This document shows positions 48,628 through 59,463 of a stretch of DNA of 64,000 bases, piece after piece (within the stretch, counting starts at the first letter, position 1; every line of letters begins with the position of its first letter). Source of the stretch: Galbula dea (lineage: Eukaryota; Chordata; Aves; Piciformes; Galbulidae). The notes under the pieces were generated by a model. That model had not been told where the DNA came from, made no database searches, and saw nothing but the letters and a program-made list of their open reading frames with translations. A program made the translations under genes and the position numbers. The stretch spans positions 248,001-312,000 of the forward strand of contig VWZX01010011.1 in the NCBI GenBank assembly GCA_013399015.1. Direction: 5' to 3'.

Positions 48628-51600
48628 CCTTTGCTTTCTTGATCTGCAGAAAATGTTATAAGGATGTAATTAACATTGCCTGTAGCTGGTTAAAAGAAAT
48701 CTTCTCTTCTCCATGTTACATTTGCTGATAGGCATTTTGGCATGTTAATAATTTCTTTGTTAAAAAAAAAAAAGACAAATTATGGAAATGGAAGCTCCTA
48801 GGCCTTTTGAAATGATTTGTTAGGAAAGGAACATGTCTGCCAGGATGCCTCAGATAGGATTCCCAGGTGTAGTGTAAACTTTTGAAAATGTTTACAGATA
48901 CTGACAGTTTTCCAATCTTGGATAAGTGTCTAATCCGTTTGTGGAACAGCTTGTCCTAGTTTTCATTATGTCTGGCATAGGAGGGTAAATTGCATGTAAG
49001 ATTCATCATTTCCTCCTGCTGTCTAAAATCACTTTCTTTGAAAAATAATGTATGGAAATTGCTTTCCACTCAGAGCTTCTCTTAAACTTGTTCTTGTTGA
49101 AAGCTTCCTCCTTTATGTAGACCAGTAAATCAGTACTTGGAAATAGGACAAATGGACCTTTTTTCTCTCAATGGTGCCTTTCCTAATGCAGTTATCTGAA
49201 CTGTGTAAGCACCACAAGGTGACATTCCAGTGTCAATACCTGTAGGGAATGGTGCCAGCAGGTGGGAAGTTGAAGGAGCACAAGGTAAAGAAGTACTGCC
49301 TCTGTGATGCTATACCTTTATGAATCACCTGCAGATTCAACCACATCTGCTTCCCCAGGGGTAGGTGGAGGACTAATTACTGTAATTTAAAGTCAACAGA
49401 AAGACTGTTACATGTCAGCAGGGGAATGCTGCTGAACCTTTTCTGGTAGGAAACAAGACTTTGTTTCGTGGACCAGCTATTTCAAGCATCTCCACTTGTA
49501 GATCTGTCATATTTTTAGGGCCTCACCTATTAGAGAACTCAGCAATTCTTTCCTGGAAATTCAGTATTTCCAGTTTGGAAGGTGTGATTTCCATACCCTT
49601 CTAAGGAATCCTTCTCCCAGTACAGGGCACAGTCCCTGCCCTAGTACTGTTGGCCACACTAGTATTGATCCAAACCAGCTCTATGTAATCTCTAGAGACC
49701 ATACTGCCCACAAACCTCAACATGGACAGGATCTGCACTGAATGCCTTCCCTCACAACAGGCTCATTGGCTGCTGCACAACCTGAGGTTCCCAATATCTG
49801 AAGGGATGTAAAGTTATTTTTGCTGTCACCTTTTTCCTTCCCGTACTAACTCTTATAAGTGGCATTTTAATCAAAGTCTGAGTGCCCTTCTACTGAGATC
49901 CATACCAAAAACGTGTTGCAATTCCTTTATAGCTAGAGAGTGAACCAGCCTTGAGTAGCCAGTTAAATGCCTGACTGAAACAAAACAAACAGGTCAGTGG
50001 TATCATAATGTATTTTAGCTAGGCATCTCATAGACAATTATTGTACAAAGTGACTCCTTCAACATTTTTTGAGACATCTTGATTGTGTTTTTAAAAAACA
50101 GGAATAGATAATACACAGCTCAAGAGTTTACATGCAATTCTCATTTCTCTTAAAATCAGTCTTTTCTGAGTGACAAAAGCAGAAAAGCACCTGACAACAA
50201 ATATTATCACATCTAAAATTTCACATCATTCTATTATTTCCTAGTAAACCACAGCTACTTTGCTAAAGATACTTTCTTGATAGGCTATACATGTAAACTC
50301 TAGGTTTTTAAAAGTACATGTATGGAAAAAAGAATCAAAAGATGCTTTTCATTACTTTTCAGAACAAACTAATTATAGGTTATATTTGTGTCAATAAGAA
50401 AATATTTATTTTAGGGGATTTTAGAAGCACTTAACATTGGAGAAAATGTAGAATGCTTTTAAGGCAGTTTAATGATCAGCAATGAGATTATTTGTAATCT
50501 CAGGTGAAAGTGTAATGCATAAACTGACAGTATTGTTGGCACATGGACAACAAGCAGCGTAGTTGTCTTTTTAGCCAAGATTCTCAGTCTTTGGGCACGA
50601 ATTTCATACAGATTTCTTCTAAAACCATTTGAATTAGTAGCATCTGTAGTATGTATCTATAAAGAGAGTTCTTAGTATATCCATGACTTGTGTAATTTGG
50701 GCTTAAAACTTCCACTAAATGAGATATTGCAAGCTCCCCTTTTTTATCCCTAAGAAATACTTCTAATATTTAATTAAATATTTCTTGATGGGAAAAATAC
50801 TTATTTTTGTAGTGTTTTTCTTGTGGTTTTGTTTGTTTGGTTTTATCCCTTTTTTCTAACCTGAGTGGATGTGGGCATTGTCTGATGCTTGCTTTCTTTA
50901 TAGCAGTCTTCTGTATGGTTGATCATGAGAATGTCTTTCATTTGCCCATTTTCTCTTCCCTTGTTTTTCCTCTCTACTTGCTGTACTACTTGTGGTATTG
51001 TATGAACACCTCATATCACTTTGTCTATTCTCCTGGGGCTAAATTGCCTGCTACTCCAAGGTTGTCTGCAAGGCTTGACCAGGGAAGCCTTGAAGCCCAG
51101 GGTGCACTCCATCACTCCCTTTTCAGTGGAAGCTTCATCTTCCACAGAAGCTGCAGGAGATGTGAAGACTGTGCAGCAGGGGCAGCTGTAGTGTGGAATA
51201 AACATTTTTTTCCTCCACTTCCCAAACACCATTTATAATCCAGTTCCATCAGCTGAATGAAGACAGCATGGTCACCCAATGGCAATTTGGTTCAATTTTT
51301 ATGAGCAGGGCCTATTTCAAACACCTTTTAAACACAGAAAGAGGTCATTTTGAGACAATGTTGAGTCCTCGGGTTTTTTGTTGCTTAGCTACCACAGTTT
51401 TGTGTGCACTAAAAATATCATCTTGCATGATGGACAAATCTGCAGGATAGCTCTGACAAATTACAGAAATGACTGCAAATGATGGCAAAATTACCAAAGG
51501 TGCCCACTGTAGGAAGAGAATTGAAAATAATCTTAAAAGAGAAATTGTTTTTTCAGTTATTTCTGAATCCAGGTTTCTATTTCCATACCTGGCAGTCCTA

Positions 51601-52800
51601 GCAAAGGAACAGATCATGTTTATCTATCTAATTAATATGGCAGCATTTCCTCTCTTATTTGGCTTCATCTGCACATATATAATAGTGAAGTTGCTGCATT
51701 CATTCAGCACTTCATTTCAGCAGTATTTTTCTTCAGCTATGGTTGAGGGAAAATGACTACCTGTGAGAGGCAAGGCTATATTGTATACAGTCTATTACTG
51801 CACTCGATATAATTTATTGGTGATAAATCCAGAATTTTAGAGGCAAACTACTTGACAAAAAAGTATCAAAAAACTGAGATACTGTTTTGTAGTTTCTTTT
51901 TCAGTTTATCTTGCTGGTTTTCATTCAAAATGTCATCCTGTCTCAGGTTAGGAAGATGGCTGGAATTGTATATCTATGGGTATTTTGGCCAATTACCACA
52001 TATCAATTCTTTACTCAAATTCATGTTAGTTCTATCATGACTTCATAAGCTGTTGTGTTCTCTTCCTTTTTATGTCTAATTTGCAAGTACTACTGTTCAG
52101 AACATAGTTTCCTTCTTCATTCTGAAGTCTTTAGTCTTAGGTGAACAGCTTTTGAGATTATTTATTCCATTGTTAAGAGACATGGTATCACTGCATTTCC
52201 TTTTAGTATGTGAGACTGGTCCTTAGTAAATAGACTAGTAGTCTATAGTAAATAATAAAGTAATAATAAATAGTAAATAGACAGAAATTAAAATTTCCTG
52301 GTTAGACAACCTGAGAATGTTCAAGAGTTGCATTTGTCAGAGAGTGTCACTGCTTCACAGTCACTGAAATTTGATGAACATATAGATTATTGTTCAACAG
52401 ATTAGGTTTTATATGGGATTATTTTTAATATTCATCTTCTTATGCAATAATTAACAATTCTCCTTGATTGGCTAATTGATTATTTCAAGAGTGTTTCAAA
52501 AAGTAATCACTCATTTGCCCCAGAGTGGAAATAAAGCCATTCCAAAATGTTATTTTTCATTAATAGCAACTTTTAAGAGGACTACAGCATCATACTAAAT
52601 ATTGCAGAGATCTATAGAAAAGATATTTTTGATGACTCTTTATTTTTTCAATTAGTGGTGTACCACTGAATAATGACTTATTCTATTGAAGGTATGATTT
52701 TTTTTTCCCTCATTAAAGCTCTTTTTATGTGGATGGAGGCCAGTGTAAATTCTCTGATCATGTGTAAGAGGTAGAGCTGAATATTAAAACTTTTATTGAG
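48628..52800. other. Low-copy DNA, ~4.2 kb, no gene recognised
   Basis: A faint CR1-like string ('ctgttggccacactagtatt', 49646-49665) may be a very old remnant. Frames of 133 codons (50837-51238) and 95 codons (51469-51756) show no domain. Confidence 0.5.
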
Positions 52801-52834
52801 ATCACAGAATCAGAGAATGTTAGGAGTTGAAGTT
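52801..52834 (-). mobile_element. CR1: CR1 tail scrap
   Basis: 'atcacagaatcagagaatgt' plus 'taggagttgaag' is the complement of a CR1 3' terminus. At only ~34 bp it is the smallest scrap I accept. Confidence 0.6.
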
Positions 52835-53696
52835 AGGAGAAAAATATCTATGTGTAAAGCTGGGGCACTCCTTCTCATGGAAAACCTGTAAACATGTAAA
52901 TCCTTCTGTAAACCTGATTTGCACTGTAAAATGTCTATTTGATGACAAAAAAATAGTATTATTCATTTTTACCTTTGCTCAGGCTACAGTATTTGTATTT
53001 ACTGTTTTCCAACCACTGACTGACTTTGCTGCAACATTGAATTGTTAAAGACAGAAAATCTTCTAGAGTCTTTTAATGTTTCCTCCTAGCCATTGTTCTC
53101 CATATTTATGAAGTAACCTGAATATTTTTTCTTATTTGTGGGTACACCCTTTTTAATTTTTAGACTAGTGACTGATCTCCAGAAAGCCATGCATGTGAGA
53201 TGACAACATGAAAGTTGGAATTAAATATTTGTGTTTTACTCTCTGAAGATAAAGATCTTAATCCATTTCCTTGTCAGAATTGAAATGAGAGGATTTGTCC
53301 TTGTGAAACTAAGCAATAGTCTCATTGACTTCAGGTAACAAAGTTTAGTCTTACCTTGTTTTTCCAGCAAGCCAAGAGATGTAAAAAATACTAATCTGAG
53401 ATGGATTATATTTTTTTAATGGGTTCTGTAATGGATTCTATTTTGTTAATATGTTCTCTGATGGATTCTGAGAAGGAAGTGGTGCTCTGGGATTTGGTTT
53501 GGAGGCTCCATCATATCCTTAATGCTGTGTTCCCCTATCACATCCTCAGTGCTAGGCTCCTAGCTACCCTTCTAAAAGAAAGCAGAGGAGATCTCTCAAG
53601 ATCTCTCTGATCTTGAGACTATAACAAAGAACAAATGTTTTGAAACATTTGCATCAATTTTAACAGTTCTTTTAGAGCATTCCCATCATGAACAAG
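52835..53696. other. Low-copy DNA between CR1 scraps
   Basis: No gene seen. It holds the 30-bp minisatellite at 53401. Confidence 0.5.
53401..53470. repeat. 30-bp minisatellite, 2.3 copies
   Basis: The unit starts 'atggattcta' and ends 'ttctgta/ttctctg'. Copies start at 53401, 53431 and 53461. Confidence 0.88.
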
Positions 53697-53835
53697 ATCA
53701 TAGGATTGTCAGAGTTGGAAGGGACCTCAAAGATCATCTAGTTCCAACCCCTCTGCCTGGCAGGGACACCATCCACTAGACCAGGTTGCCCAAGGCCCCA
53801 TCAAGCCTTGTCTTAAAATTTTCCAGGGATGAAAG
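53697..53835 (-). mobile_element. CR1: CR1 LINE 3' fragment, ~140 bp
   Basis: 'atcataggattgtcagagtt' leads into 'ggaagggacctcaaagatca', 'tagaccaggttgcccaaggc' and 'ccatcaagccttg'. It ends near 'ttccagggatga'. Confidence 0.93.
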
Positions 53836-56800
53836 TCTTCAAGCATATTTCAAATTACATCACTGACTGACTTGTTTTTAAAACCAAGAACATTTTCCTG
53901 GTTCCTAATGCAGGTTTTACATCATTTCTCACTGCTCAGGAAAGTCTTGCTGTAGTTTGATCTCTGGAAATGGCAAAACAGTGCATGGATAATAAGTAAA
54001 AATACAGTTAAGAATGCTAAAAACAGTTAGAAAAGGAATCTGGAACAAACAGAAAATTCTATCACTCTGTGAGCTTACATGCCTACCAAAAGTGCTGGTG
54101 GTTGAATACCAGGAATGAAACTCAGGTCTCTCATAGAAAGGACATAGAGAACTTTCACAAATTACTCTGCAAGAGGATCAAAACTACTTGAGCAACTTCC
54201 ATGCAAGGATAGAATAAAGTAGCAAGATTTCTTTATTCTGGAATAAGGATGAGGAGAGTGTTTAGTGAATGAGTTACAGGAAGTGTTGTGCACAGGGAAA
54301 GAGGAAAGAGTAATTCTCTTGCATGTGCAGAACAAGTGGGCATATGAAGAAATTGCTGGGTAACAGCAGTAGAAAATTTTTTAAGACAAGGTAAATTCAA
54401 TTCCTTCTCATGGATTGTTGTGGTGGGCAAAGCTATAGATCAGTTAGAAAAAATTTAAATGCATTAAGAAAGAACTTGGTAAGGTCTGTGGTAGACCATG
54501 CACATGCAAGTGTTGACCTGCACATCTTTCAACTGTTGACTTCTGAAAACTCTGAGGAAGATTTGAAAGACAAGGAATCATATACCTATCATATACCTAA
54601 GCATTTGCTATTAGCTACTGTTGTAAAAAAGAATCCTTACATGCATTGTTGGTATAATGGTTTTATACTCATTAGAACACAGATTCATCAATAGGTGTAA
54701 CTGTCAGTTGCATATCAAGACCTGAGTTTGGCATTAGGTGTGATACATTATAACTTAAAAATCTCACTAAATGACTTCAGGGAGATCATGGGTCTTACAA
54801 AAGCTGGAGTATTTGCCAGAATAAGAATGGATTTAATGTCCACAGAGCTAATTAGAACAAAATTGAATAGCTTTTATAGACTTTCCTGGTCAAAGCACCT
54901 AATTCTCCAAAGTGCATCACAGAGTAATTGTGTAGGTTTGAGCAGTATAATAATTGTGTCAGCATGTGGTGCTTTCACTGTGTGCTCAGCAGTGTTCACA
55001 TGGAGCCCTCTGTGCCACGTGTACTTGCACTGTAACTGGGAAGACTGGCCAAGATCCCAAAATGAACTTTTTTGTCTTTAATTGGGAAATAAAGACTCTT
55101 TACCTTCCCCTTGCCCTCTGGTTATTAAATTTAGCTTGAAATACTTCCAGTGGTATGCTCCTGTTCAACCCTGTCTCTTGAGTTCAACCATTTTTTTGAG
55201 CATGTAATAACTTAGGAAAGGTATTATGCTGATACTGGAAACTGTGTAGGAATTAGAAGGCAAAGGCTCAGTTTTGTCAATAGATGTGACTACCTGTAGT
55301 ATGATGTGGCAGATACCAGAAGGAAGGAACTGTGATAGTCCTGCAACCACTGCTTGTAAAAATGGGTTATAGACACATGACAGAAATTATTTCAAGGAGC
55401 CTGGGGAGGTAGCACCCAAATAAATGCTACAAGCACAGAAGAATATCACCCAATTGAATATGAATTCAGAATTATATTCTTTCTTCTGGCACCAAAGATA
55501 TCCTTAACAAGGGATTTTGTGTCCTTTCTGTGAATGGCATAGCACTACATTTATGAAATAAGAACTGTAGTTTTTCCTGAAGGATGAACACTGTCAAAAC
55601 TCAGAGCTTCAATATTCAGTTTCAGAAATACGTCAGTTACCCTTATCATTACTATGGGATGAATTTGTTTATTGACATTGAAATAGGCAAAATATAGGCA
55701 TTAATATTTATATATTTTAGAAACATCATAACTGGAGTATGGCACTGGTCATTCATTAGATGTTTGCCATTGCAAAATATACATTAGGAATAGCTAAAGG
55801 AGTTGTACAACAAACTAGTAAAAAAGCAACTAATAGGAGTAACTATTTAGTGAAATGTAGAAATGTTTTGTACAGTCAAAAGTTATGATATCTGTGAAAA
55901 GAAGCAAAAATATGCTTGTGCCTTGTCTACTTTGAAAACCCAAACCTGATGGCAACATTTTCCTCCATGGAGCTTTTGTCATTGGCAACAGCTGTTAAGT
56001 AAAGACAGAAAGATGGTAAGTGGGGTGGAGAGGAGATATTTTAGGAACTCCATACAAAAAGCTGGAATCAATACTGGAGCCCATTTGGAAACACTTGACA
56101 TGAATCATAACTGAATATTTCAATATGGCAGTAACAAGGAATGAATTTACATACTCAGATAGCTCATGTGAAACCAAGAACTCTTTGCCAAGTCCAACGC
56201 GAGTCACCTTTTCTCTGACCACTGCTCAAATGGGAAAATCATTTCCCACTCCCAATAAAAGGAAGAGGCAGGCTGTTTTTCTTTATAGCAAGTACAAAAT
56301 AAGGTTTTATCCAGAGTACAATGTGTTGTTCAATCCTTATAAAATTTGCATGTGCTTGGCTGCTTTTTGCGGATTCCAAAGGAAAACAAAACCAGACGTA
56401 TTTTCAAGTTCCTAATTTCAAGTACATGCTCTTACATTGCTGTGAGCAGTACCTAGTTTCATGGCATTGCCAGGTTCTAGGAAAAACTAAACAAAATTGT
56501 TCTCTTTCTTTTTATGCAGAGCCTGTTATTCACTGAAGGTCTTTCTTCAATAAAATTTTTGGTCCTATTTGCACGCTATTGTAGCATGTCACCAAATCTG
56601 ACAAGTGTCTGTGATCGTAAGTACTGGAAGCATAAATATGAATCTTTCCTTATTTCTTGTCAAGTCTATACTTTCTGAAAGCAATAAAAGAAATCAAATC
56701 AAAGCTAATCACAGTTGGAAACTTATCTTTGTATAGACATCCTTGTCAAAATGTACATTTGGCTGCTAATCACATCCTAGAATAAATATCAGACATAAAC

Positions 56801-57744
56801 CCATCAATCAATGTCTTGTTTAATTTTGTCACATCAACACCATTTTGATAATTTATGATGTTTCCAGTAATCTTCTTTTTATACAACATTATTCTGTTTT
56901 CCAGTAGTCTCTGCTCTTTTAGAACACGCAGCAGAGCTGCAAACTAATCTACACGTAGGAATAAACATGCCTGTAATTATGCTTGAGAAGGAAAATCAGT
57001 GCTTTCTGCTTCCATATGACATGAAAAGAAAGAAAATTTAAAAAAGAATATAGCAATTTGCAGTATCTGTGACATTTAGGTAGTTATTTCCTGCAGGGAA
57101 GGAGTAAGTTGGACTTTGGGCCCTGTAGTCCTGTTAGTTTTAGAGCAATCTCAGTTTTGTGGTCTGACTTTTTTTGCCTTGCTGTTATGCTACATCAATT
57201 CACTCTCAACTTGCCATACAGAGAGTCTGAATTATTTATATAAACCTCTCAAATTGGGAAGCACTTCAGCTTGTCCTAGTTAATTTTAAAATTTGCATGT
57301 TCTACTTCTCTAGTGAGGTATTGAGAATTGTTTGTTTTCCTTTAAAACTCATAAATAATAAGCTTATTTATGAGGAACACAGAGAACCAGTGTCCCTCAT
57401 GAATGTCAGCTGACTCTGGGGTGCTCAGCCCTTCTGCTCAGTAGCTATAATTATTTCAGAGGATTAGCCAGTTTCCTAGTAAATATTCTTGCTATATCAC
57501 TCTCTCTTGCTCTTTTGTTTACTCTTAGTGATTTTCCTCAGTTTCTGTAAGTGATTTCTACTACAATTTAAAATGCTCTTCAGAAACAATTGTACTGTTT
57601 TACATTAATCTTTCTCATGCCAAAAGAAAACGTTTCTTAGGCTATACTTTGCCAAATGACAAGTCTTTTAATGAGAAATTCTTATCCATAAAGCCTCCTG
57701 TTCCCAGTGCTTGGGGGAAAGTGAACATCACGTTTTGGTGCAAA
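53836..57744. other. Low-copy DNA, ~3.9 kb, no gene recognised
   Basis: Two frames, 54410-54694 (94 codons) and 54728-55081 (117 codons), lie almost end to end on the plus strand but share no domain or recognisable family. Codon use looks like AT-rich background. Confidence 0.5.
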
Positions 57745-57900
57745 TAGTGACTGCTGACGCTGGACACAATGAGACTTGAAAGGGGCAATGGTTGTAAGCT
57801 GAAGCATAGGAGGTTCCATGTAAATACAAGAAAAAAAATTTTTCACTGTGAGGGTGCCAGAGCCCTGGAACAGACTGCCCAGAGAGGCTGTGGAGTTTAG
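57745..57900 (+). mobile_element. CR1: CR1 ORF2 C-terminal fragment without 3' end
   Basis: 'ggggcaatggttgtaagctg', 'aagcataggaggttccatgt' and 'cagagaggctgtggagttt' match the copy at 7735-7866. It stops abruptly at about 57900, ~120 bp before the element's expected 3' end. From there CR1 sequence of the opposite strand begins. Confidence 0.9.
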
Positions 57901-57904
57901 CTGC

Positions 57905-58655
57905 AAGGATGCTGTGGGAGACAGTGTCTGAAATCAAGATAAACCACATCCAGTGCTCTACCATCATCTATCCAACCTGTTTATGTCCTCATAAAAGGCT
58001 ATCAGGTTGGTCAAACATGACTTTCCCCTTGGTAAACCCATGCTGACTGCTCCTAATGACCCCCTTTATCCTTGATATGCCTAGAGACAGAGTCAAGGAT
58101 GAAGTGTTCCATCACCTTTCCAGGGATGAAGGTGAGGCTGACTGGCCTATAGTTACCCAGCTCCTCCTTCTTGCCCTTTTTGAAGACTGGAGTGACATTT
58201 ACCTTCCTCCAATCCCCAGGCAGCTCTCCTGTTCCCCAGGACTTAACTAAAGATGATGGAGAGGGGCCTGGCAATAACTTCTGCCAGCTCCCTCAGCACC
58301 CATGGGTGCATCCCATCAGGTCCCATGGATTTATGGATGTCCAGATGGCTTAGCTGTTTCCTAACCCGGTACTCTTCAAGTAAAAAAACTGTCTCCATTA
58401 TGCTAACATCATCCAGGGGCTCAGGGGTGAGAGGCTCCTGAGCACAGTCTCTAACACTATAGACAGAGAACAAAGAAGGCATTCAGTAACTCTACCCTCT
58501 TTGTATCATCTGTCACCAAGGCACCGACCTCATTCAGCATGGGACCTACATTGCCTCTAGTGTTAGTTTTTCCTGCAATGTATTTGAAGAAGCCCTTCCT
58601 ATTGTCCTTGACCTCCCTTGCAAGGTTTAATTCCAGAGAGGCTTTAGCTATTTTG
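57905..58655 (-). mobile_element. CR1: CR1 ORF2 RT-domain fragment
   Basis: Read on the minus strand, it covers the N-terminal part of the RT domain. Readable parts are 'SHLDIHKSMGPDGMHPWVLR' (G-P-D-G at 58323-58312), then a frameshift near 58253, 'DWRKVNVTPVFKKGKK' and 'NYRPVSLT' (58153-58130). The lower end reaches sequence ~100 codons further downstream ('gcatgggtttaccaagggga'). Neither the Y/F-A-D-D active site nor the 3' end is present. An isolated RT segment with no 3' end is unusual for CR1, which is nearly always 5'-truncated. Confidence 0.93.
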
Positions 58656-58819
58656 CTTCAGTTCTTGAGTCATCTTGTAAGGCAGTGAAACATCCAGGCT
58701 TATTTAGGATGTATCAGTGGTGGTGGGGAAAATCTCTTTTTTTCTTTAGAAGTGTTGTAGTATTGCTTCTCTAAATACTTTTCAAGAATAACAGTTTTTC
58801 TTGCACAAAAAAACCCTAG
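58656..58819. other. Spacer between CR1 and LTR
   Basis: About 160 bp with no recognised feature. Confidence 0.45.
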
Positions 58820-59463
58820 TGTGTTTAACCCTCTTATGCCTTTCATATGAAAGTAGTTACTCCCAAGGCTTGGGCTACAGAAAGGCTCTGTCTTAGACTT
58901 GCTCCTGTGCAGACCAGGTCACTGCTAAATCTTGTGTCCCACGTTGGGGTTCAGGAGGTCAGAGGTGGCACCTGCAGGGAGGAGGGGAGAGGTGACCCTA
59001 GACTGACCAACAAGTGATTCCATCCCATGGATGTCATAGTCAGGATAAGGGAGGGATTACAAGGGTCAAGCCTCTTCTTCAATGGCCAGTGTCCAAGTAG
59101 GATTCTGTCTGTTCTGACTTTGATCCTGACCTATGTGTTCCTGAACCCAGTTCCAGAATTCAGCTCATCAATCCAATTCCTATCTGCTGCTGAATCCAGC
59201 CTGGGCCTACCCCAGTTCCTGCAACAGCACCAGTGGTGACAGTGACATCTTTGCCATCGGGGGTTTGGGTTCTATATTGGTTTTTGTTTATTTGTATATA
59301 TCTCATTTCATTGTTATTCTTTTCATTAAAGCTGGTTTAGTTTTCTTTTCCAACCCATAGATCTCTCTTGCTTACTCCCTTTCTCTCCCTGTTGGGAAGG
59401 GAGAGAGTTAATAGAGAACATCTGTCACTGGTGGACTGGCCAGCCCAGCCCTGACCCTTGACA
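58820..59463 (+). mobile_element. Solo LTR, avian ERVL-like family
   Basis: A start at TGTGTTTAACCC is proposed; the end CCCTTGACA is clearer. Sense-strand landmarks are 'gattccatcccatggatgtc' (the same motif position as 'atattccataccatagaa' in the LTR at 25981), a poly(A) signal ATTAAA (59328-59333), 'ttccaacccatagat', and 'gggaagggagagagttaata' with 'catctgtcactggtgg' in U5. The motif GTCCCACGTTGGGG (58936-58949) is the reverse complement of a tRNA-Lys-type primer-binding core, which is unexpected inside an LTR. No viral internal region is seen on either side. The flanking bases do not give a clear duplication. Confidence 0.62.

Noticed and set aside
48090..48728. A 212-codon plus-strand open frame, the longest in the window
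   Set aside because: It lies antisense inside the LTR at 47710-48627 and runs ~100 bp past it. It has no domain and is explained by the LTR composition.
49640..49740. A CR1-like string 'ctgttggccacactagtatt'
   Set aside because: The match is about 20 bp and fades on both sides; it may be a very old CR1 but is too weak to call.
54410..55081. Two adjacent plus frames that could be exons of one gene
   Set aside because: They are in different frames with no clear splice sites and no recognisable family.
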